Positions 33,047-36,712 of a DNA stretch of 36,712 bases are shown one piece after another; position 1 is the stretch's first letter, and the number at the start of each line of letters is the position of its first letter. This stretch comes from a virus. The notes beneath the pieces are model-generated. The model had not been told where the DNA came from. It did no database searches and was given only the letters and a program-made list of their open reading frames with translations. The position numbers and the translations under genes are program-made. The DNA is taken from positions 1-36,712 of the IMG/VR virus record IMGVR_UViG_3300043395_002709; one strand, 5' to 3'.

Positions 33047-34977
33047 CCGACCCAATCGCTCCCGAATGGCTCTCAGAAGAGGGCATGCACACCCTGTCAG
33101 CGGGTTATTTATTGCCGGGGGAAACGCCTCGCGCAATGTTTGAACGGGTTTCTCAAGCCGCCGCAAAAATCAATGAAGACGAATCGCTCTCTGAAGACCT
33201 TTTTACTTGTTTATGGAATGGGTGGATTGGCCTCGCTTCTCCTGTTGCTGCCAACTTCGGTACTTCCCGTGCTCTTCCAATCAGCTGCTATAGCGTTCAT
33301 CTCAGTGACTCTGTATCGAGTATTTACTCGCACCTTAAAGAAGTCGCGCAGCTGAGTAAGAACGGTGGTGGTGTTGGGGTTTATTTTGGCGATGTTCGCC
33401 CTTCTGGTGCTCCTATCACAGGTGGTGGAAAGTCTACGGGAATAGTTCCCTGGGCACAACAATACGACCTGGCAGCCAGAGTTGTATCCCAAGGTGGTGT
33501 TCGCCGAGGCTCATTTGCAATTTACTTGCCGATTGATCACCCCGATGTCCCCGAACTTCTTCGCGCAAAGGACCACACCAAAGGTGATCCTCGCAAATTC
33601 ATTGATTCTAACGTTGCTCTGACGATTACGGACGAGTGGGTAGAGTCGATGCTTGCTGGCGATATGCACAAGCAAGAGTTGTTCGGTGAAGTGCTAAAGA
33701 CTCGGATGATTTCCGGGTCGCCCTATCTTGTCTTCATTGACAACGCTAATCGCCAGAACCCCGAATGCTACACTGAGCGTGGCCTTTCGGTTAAAACTTC
33801 AAACCTCTGTTCAGAAATCTTCCTGCACACCGATGAGCATCATTCGTTCGTCTGCGTCCTCAGTAGTCTCAATCTTAGTCGGTATGACGACTTTAGTGGG
33901 TGGAAATCTCCTACTTCAGGACGTACAGTCCCCCAACTCGCGATTCATCTCCTGGACGCAGTCGTTAGCGAATTCATTCGAAAAGCAAAAGACAAAGTGG
34001 GCCTCGGTCGCTCCGTCCGATTTGCTGAGAAAAGTCGCGCCCTAGGTTTGGGCACAATGGGCCTTCATACTCTGTACCAGAAACGTGGATTACCTTTCAG
34101 CTCGTCTAGCGCTCGCCAACTCAACGTCGAAACACATCGTTGGGTTCGAGAACAAGCAGAAATTGCCTCACGAGAACTGGCAGCGCGGTTTGGGGAGCCG
34201 GAGTGGTGCGTGGGATCCGGCAGGCGCCATACTCATCTTATTGCTGTTGCTCCTACTCGGACCAATAGTGTTATTAGTGGAGCATTTAGCCAGGGAATCG
34301 AACCGATTGATTCAAACTACTTTGTTGCGAAACAAGCCAAAGGAACTTACGTCCGAAAGAACCCCGTTCTAGAAAAGCTTCTGTGCGACCGAGGTGTTGG
34401 TCCCGAAGTTTGGGAGCAGATTCTTGAAGCCAAAGGCAGTGTCCAAGACTTGCCTTGCCTGACCGATTACGAGAAGGAAATCTTCAAAACTGCAAGAGAA
34501 ATCGACCAGTTTGAGTTGATTAAGCAGGCATCTGACCGCCAGCAGTTTATTTGCCAAGGCCAGAGTCTAAACCTGTTTGTTGACCCTGAGTCCGACGCAG
34601 CTTACATTATGCGCCTTCACCTTTCGGCGTGGAAAATGGGTCTGAAGTCCCTTTACTACCTGAAGTCCAGCTCCCTGCTCACAAAGAAGAAGGTTGTTCC
34701 AGCTTTGGTTGTTACCAAAGAAGGCTGCCCTTGGTGTGACAAACTGAAAGAGGCTCTGAGCGAAAACGAGATTGTTTACCAGGAGATTTCAAAGGAAGAA
34801 GCCCAAGAGAAGGGTTACTGGAACTCTGAATGGAAAACGGTTCCTCAGCTGTGGCTTTACAAAAAGCACATCGGCGGCTATACTGACTTTGTTCAGTATG
34901 CCCAGACTTCTCAGATTCCGCAACAAACTGACACCGAAACCAAGAACTATGCCGAATGCACTGCTTGCGAGGCCTAA
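33043..34977 (+). CDS. nrdA: Class I ribonucleotide reductase large subunit with internal glutaredoxin domain
   Basis: 644 residues. RNR barrel motifs are present: Cys82 (ISCYS) and Cys271 (FVCVLSSLNL) as the redox pair, NLCSE with Asn254, radical Cys256 and Glu258, and the Tyr538-Tyr539 pair (SLYYL) for radical transfer. There is no N-terminal ATP-cone; the chain starts at the barrel region. After the barrel (~residue 545) a glutaredoxin-like domain is inserted (~551-620): VVPALVVTKEGCPWCDKL, active site Cys562-Pro-Trp-Cys565, cis-Pro601 in TVPQ, and IGGYTD. The usual C-terminal swinging tail with Cys639-x-x-Cys642 (ECTACEA) follows. Glutaredoxin normally re-reduces that tail, so the enzyme carries its own reductase. 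It shares an operon with nrdB. Confidence 0.92.
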   Translation: MTDPIAPEWLSEEGMHTLSAGYLLPGETPRAMFERVSQAAAKINEDESLSEDLFTCLWNGWIGLASPVAANFGTSRALPISCYSVHLSDSVSSIYSHLKEVAQLSKNGGGVGVYFGDVRPSGAPITGGGKSTGIVPWAQQYDLAARVVSQGGVRRGSFAIYLPIDHPDVPELLRAKDHTKGDPRKFIDSNVALTITDEWVESMLAGDMHKQELFGEVLKTRMISGSPYLVFIDNANRQNPECYTERGLSVKTSNLCSEIFLHTDEHHSFVCVLSSLNLSRYDDFSGWKSPTSGRTVPQLAIHLLDAVVSEFIRKAKDKVGLGRSVRFAEKSRALGLGTMGLHTLYQKRGLPFSSSSARQLNVETHRWVREQAEIASRELAARFGEPEWCVGSGRRHTHLIAVAPTRTNSVISGAFSQGIEPIDSNYFVAKQAKGTYVRKNPVLEKLLCDRGVGPEVWEQILEAKGSVQDLPCLTDYEKEIFKTAREIDQFELIKQASDRQQFICQGQSLNLFVDPESDAAYIMRLHLSAWKMGLKSLYYLKSSSLLTKKKVVPALVVTKEGCPWCDKLKEALSENEIVYQEISKEEAQEKGYWNSEWKTVPQLWLYKKHIGGYTDFVQYAQTSQIPQQTDTETKNYAECTACEA

Positions 34978-34978
34978 A

Positions 34979-35662
34979 ATGACTCGCCGTCGCAACAAAA
35001 AATACCCCAGATTAACACCCGAACAACAGAAACTTGTATCAGAACATACGTGGATCGCGGGGAGGTTGGCATACGGTGCCAAATGTTTGACGGGCGGACA
35101 CACGGGTTCTCTCACTCGAGAGGACCTCGAGTCCGTTGCTAAATTTGCCCTTTGCGTTGCTGCAACTCGGTATAAACCCGAGATGAACGTAAAATACAGC
35201 ACTTACGCCTGGAATACCGCTCGCGGTTACATACAGCATGCTCTTCGAGACTATTCTCGAATGGTTAGAACTCCGCGCTGGATTGCCAACTACCGGAACA
35301 AAATCTCCGCACTCGTGAAAGAGGGCAAGTCCTACAAGGAAATTGCTGATATTCTGGGTCTTGACGAGGCAAAAGTTCTTAGCTGTGAGATGTCCGAGAA
35401 CAACTACCATGTCTCGTACGATAGCTCACCCGAAGACTGGAGCACACCAGAGTTTGTTTACAACTTTGAAGAGCATAAAGCAACATTGCTAAGTCCACAC
35501 CTCATTGGCGAGATTCGGGGGCTGAGTGACGCAGAGATGGTGATGCTTCTGAAATACGTGGAAGGCGAGGACATGAGCGAGGAAGAGAGGGAGTATGCTT
35601 CGGAAAAATTCTATGAACTGCAGGCAATCGCACATGGATTCCGAGAAGAGTTTCGAGATTAA
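34979..35662 (+). CDS. Second phage sigma70-like factor
   Basis: 227 residues from ATG 34979; starts upstream lie inside nrdA. Residues ~46-101 form a sigma region 2/3 unit: LTREDLESVAKFALCVAATR, YSTYAWNTARGYIQHALRDY, then MVRTPRW. The 'YA...ARGYIQH.LRD.SR.VR.PRW' order is that of sigma70 family regions 2.3-3.0. A helix-turn-helix (GKSYKEIADILGLDEAKVLS, ~117-136) follows. The rest is acidic and helical. It differs from the sigma factor at 28571. It starts one base after the nrdA stop, which may couple the two. Likely directs a different class of phage promoters. Confidence 0.75.
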   Translation: MTRRRNKKYPRLTPEQQKLVSEHTWIAGRLAYGAKCLTGGHTGSLTREDLESVAKFALCVAATRYKPEMNVKYSTYAWNTARGYIQHALRDYSRMVRTPRWIANYRNKISALVKEGKSYKEIADILGLDEAKVLSCEMSENNYHVSYDSSPEDWSTPEFVYNFEEHKATLLSPHLIGEIRGLSDAEMVMLLKYVEGEDMSEEEREYASEKFYELQAIAHGFREEFRD

Positions 35663-35849
35663 TCCCCTCCCCCTTGAGTCAGAGTTTCGCGTTCTTTCGG
35701 TAAAGAAACGGCTTCACGAGTTGAGCCGTTCAGAGCTAGAAGATTTCCTTTCCGAGTCTTTAGTCGTTATGGCGAAGTTGGCTCACCAGCTGACTCAACT
35801 TCGTGACTATATTCAGTATGCAGAGGGTAAAAGTGAGCATCTAGATTAA
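35634..35849 (+). CDS. Candidate NblA-like phycobilisome degradation protein
   Basis: 71 residues from ATG 35634, overlapping the sigma-like gene end by 29 bases. The central segment LPLESEFRVLSVKKRLHEL, then SRSELEDFLSESLVVMAKLA, resembles NblA (LTLEQ.F....F...V..LS.E..QE.L.E..R.LM.K...): Leu-x-Leu-Glu-x-x-Phe, a long helix, Leu-Ser-Arg, acidic helix with F-L-x-E-x-L. NblA is a ~60-residue adaptor that delivers phycobilisomes to Clp protease, and it occurs in some cyanophages such as Microcystis phage Ma-LMM01. Length and two-helix layout fit. I rate this as a good candidate, not a certainty. Confidence 0.5.
   Translation: MDSEKSFEINPLPLESEFRVLSVKKRLHELSRSELEDFLSESLVVMAKLAHQLTQLRDYIQYAEGKSEHLD
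35825..35837 (+). promoter_or_regulatory. GGGTAAAAGTGAG box
   Basis: One base different from the 13-mers at 14522 and 16823 and ending 18 bases before the ATG at 35855. It lies inside the end of the NblA-like gene. Confidence 0.4.
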
Positions 35850-35854
35850 CGGTT

Positions 35855-36565
35855 ATGTCGAAAGAGCTTCCTCCGGGACACCCGATGTCCGCCCATAAAG
35901 ATGAAGTCGGTCAAGTAATGCACCGTTGGAAGCACCACGACCCGAAACCTCTGCACAGTGGTCGTGGGAAAGGCGGCAAAGAAGGAAAAGTTGTCAAGTC
36001 CCAAGACCAAGCGATTGCGATTGCACTTTCAATGGCCGGCAAATCAAAGAAAGGCAAGACCTCCGACCACGCCGAAAGATTGATGTCGATGGGCTATTCC
36101 GAGGACGTTGCGATTGAAGTCGCAGCTATGCTCGATGATACCTTTGACTTCACAACCTGCGAGCGCCCAAACGGTTCTCGTTACGGCACAAGTGGCAAGT
36201 GCCGCAAGGGAACCGAGGTCAGCTCCGATGAAATGGAAGCAATCGATCAGCTTTCGAAGTTGATTCCAAAGGGGGAGAAGATCCTCGATAGTTCACGAAA
36301 GAGTCACACTGCCGAAGGACCAGCAGAAACACCAAAAAGAAAGCACGAGGAAGACGTAAGACGTCCTGGCGGTAAGCTAATCGGGACGTCACCCCGTAAC
36401 ATGGCGATTGACAACCTGAACGATTTGAAAAAGGAAGCAGCCGACTATAAGAAGAAATTCGGTAGCCGGTCAGGCGAAGAGACGATCGCCAATGTTATGA
36501 AAATGTACGACGAGAGAATCAAAGCCCAAGAGCAGTTCATCAAAGACAATTACGGTAACAACTGA
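35855..36565 (+). CDS. Virion-associated protein candidate, DUF6496-like
   Basis: 236 residues. Residues ~19-63 hold a basic HKDEVGQVMHRWKHHDPKPL and KVVKSQDQAIAIALSMAGKS segment, the pattern of DUF6496-type phage proteins (VMHEFK...KQAIAIALS.AGK). Then DHAERLMSMGYSEDVAIEVA, and a FDFTTCERPNGSRYGTSGK motif followed by CRKGTE, a motif I associate with cyanophage virion proteins. The C-terminus is a long charged helix. It is preceded by the GGGTAAAAGTGAG box. Probably a capsid-associated or internal protein; the exact role is unknown. Confidence 0.6.
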   Translation: MSKELPPGHPMSAHKDEVGQVMHRWKHHDPKPLHSGRGKGGKEGKVVKSQDQAIAIALSMAGKSKKGKTSDHAERLMSMGYSEDVAIEVAAMLDDTFDFTTCERPNGSRYGTSGKCRKGTEVSSDEMEAIDQLSKLIPKGEKILDSSRKSHTAEGPAETPKRKHEEDVRRPGGKLIGTSPRNMAIDNLNDLKKEAADYKKKFGSRSGEETIANVMKMYDERIKAQEQFIKDNYGNN

Positions 36566-36712
36566 TGAACATTCCGGGTTTCTCGTCCGAATCGCTTTCC
36601 GAAGTGACCGCAATGCTTAACTTTGCGGATCCCGACTGGAAGAATCAATTTAAGACTGGTAAGGGTGGCCCGGTCGATAAGCAAAACTATGAGACTGACC
36701 CTTGGTTCAAGC
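36565..36712 (+). CDS. Hypothetical protein, 3' partial
   Basis: ATG 36565 overlaps the previous stop (TGATG). The visible 49 residues start MNIPGFSSESLSEVTAML and run through FADPDWKNQFKTGKG to the window end with no stop. No family recognised; it is coupled to the preceding virion-type gene. Confidence 0.5.
   Translation, partial: MNIPGFSSESLSEVTAMLNFADPDWKNQFKTGKGGPVDKQNYETDPWFK

Noticed and set aside
33043-33250. ATP-cone at the NrdA N-terminus
   Set aside because: No ATP-cone motif is visible; the protein starts close to the catalytic barrel region.

Overview
The window reads as a contiguous piece of a large tailed-phage genome (Caudoviricetes) that infects cyanobacteria. It carries two high-light-inducible (hli) proteins, a candidate NblA-like protein, MazG, SpeD, ThyX and a class I ribonucleotide reductase, together with long tail-fibre genes and a tape-measure gene. 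Genes are tightly packed, mostly with ATGA or TGATG start/stop overlaps, and all but one lie on the + strand. I found no tRNA, rRNA, CRISPR array, integrase or transposase. The organisation is not that of a textbook T4-like cyanophage: the helicase is an SF3/D5-like P-loop protein rather than a recognisable DnaB-type gp41. Assignment to a particular lineage is inference.

Layout. (1) 1-10.1 kb: tail-fibre module. Two giant paralogous fibres lie in tandem, each with collagen-like stalk, 16-17-residue glycine-rich repeats and a C-terminal S74 intramolecular chaperone. They are followed by two smaller fibre-type proteins and three small associated proteins. (2) 10.1-14.5 kb: a DNA-metabolism island with a lone minus-strand HNH/DUF3223-like gene, then a possible OB-fold protein, a DnaQ-type exonuclease, ThyX, a DUF551-like protein and a FEN-type 5'-3' exonuclease. 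(3) 14.55-22.25 kb: tail module with two tail/baseplate proteins, a 1320-residue tape measure carrying an M15-like peptidase domain, and a putative baseplate hub protein. (4) 22.25-28.5 kb: replication and nucleotide genes, namely a single-gene unit that may encode a ssDNA-binding protein, an HNH homing endonuclease, the helicase, several unknowns, MazG and dCMP deaminase. (5) 28.5-31.45 kb: a transcription and host-takeover cluster with a sigma factor, a thioredoxin-like protein, SpeD, two hli genes around a 30-residue membrane peptide, and several very small genes. (6) 31.45-36.7 kb: NrdB, NrdA with a built-in glutaredoxin, a second sigma-like factor, the NblA-like protein and two probable virion-associated genes, the last cut by the window end.

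How it fits together. MazG, dCMP deaminase, ThyX, NrdAB and the thioredoxin-like protein supply dNTPs. The exonucleases, helicase and possible SSB form a replication set. Hli and NblA-like products would act on the host photosynthetic apparatus. Two sigma-like factors and at least two recurrent upstream sequence types, a host-like TTTAC/TATAnT promoter and a GGGTAAAAGTRAG box, suggest staged transcription. The most unusual features are the NrdA-glutaredoxin fusion, the second sigma-like factor next to an NblA-like gene, the hli/membrane-peptide/hli cluster, and a shared C-terminal LDF peptide on three otherwise unrelated proteins.
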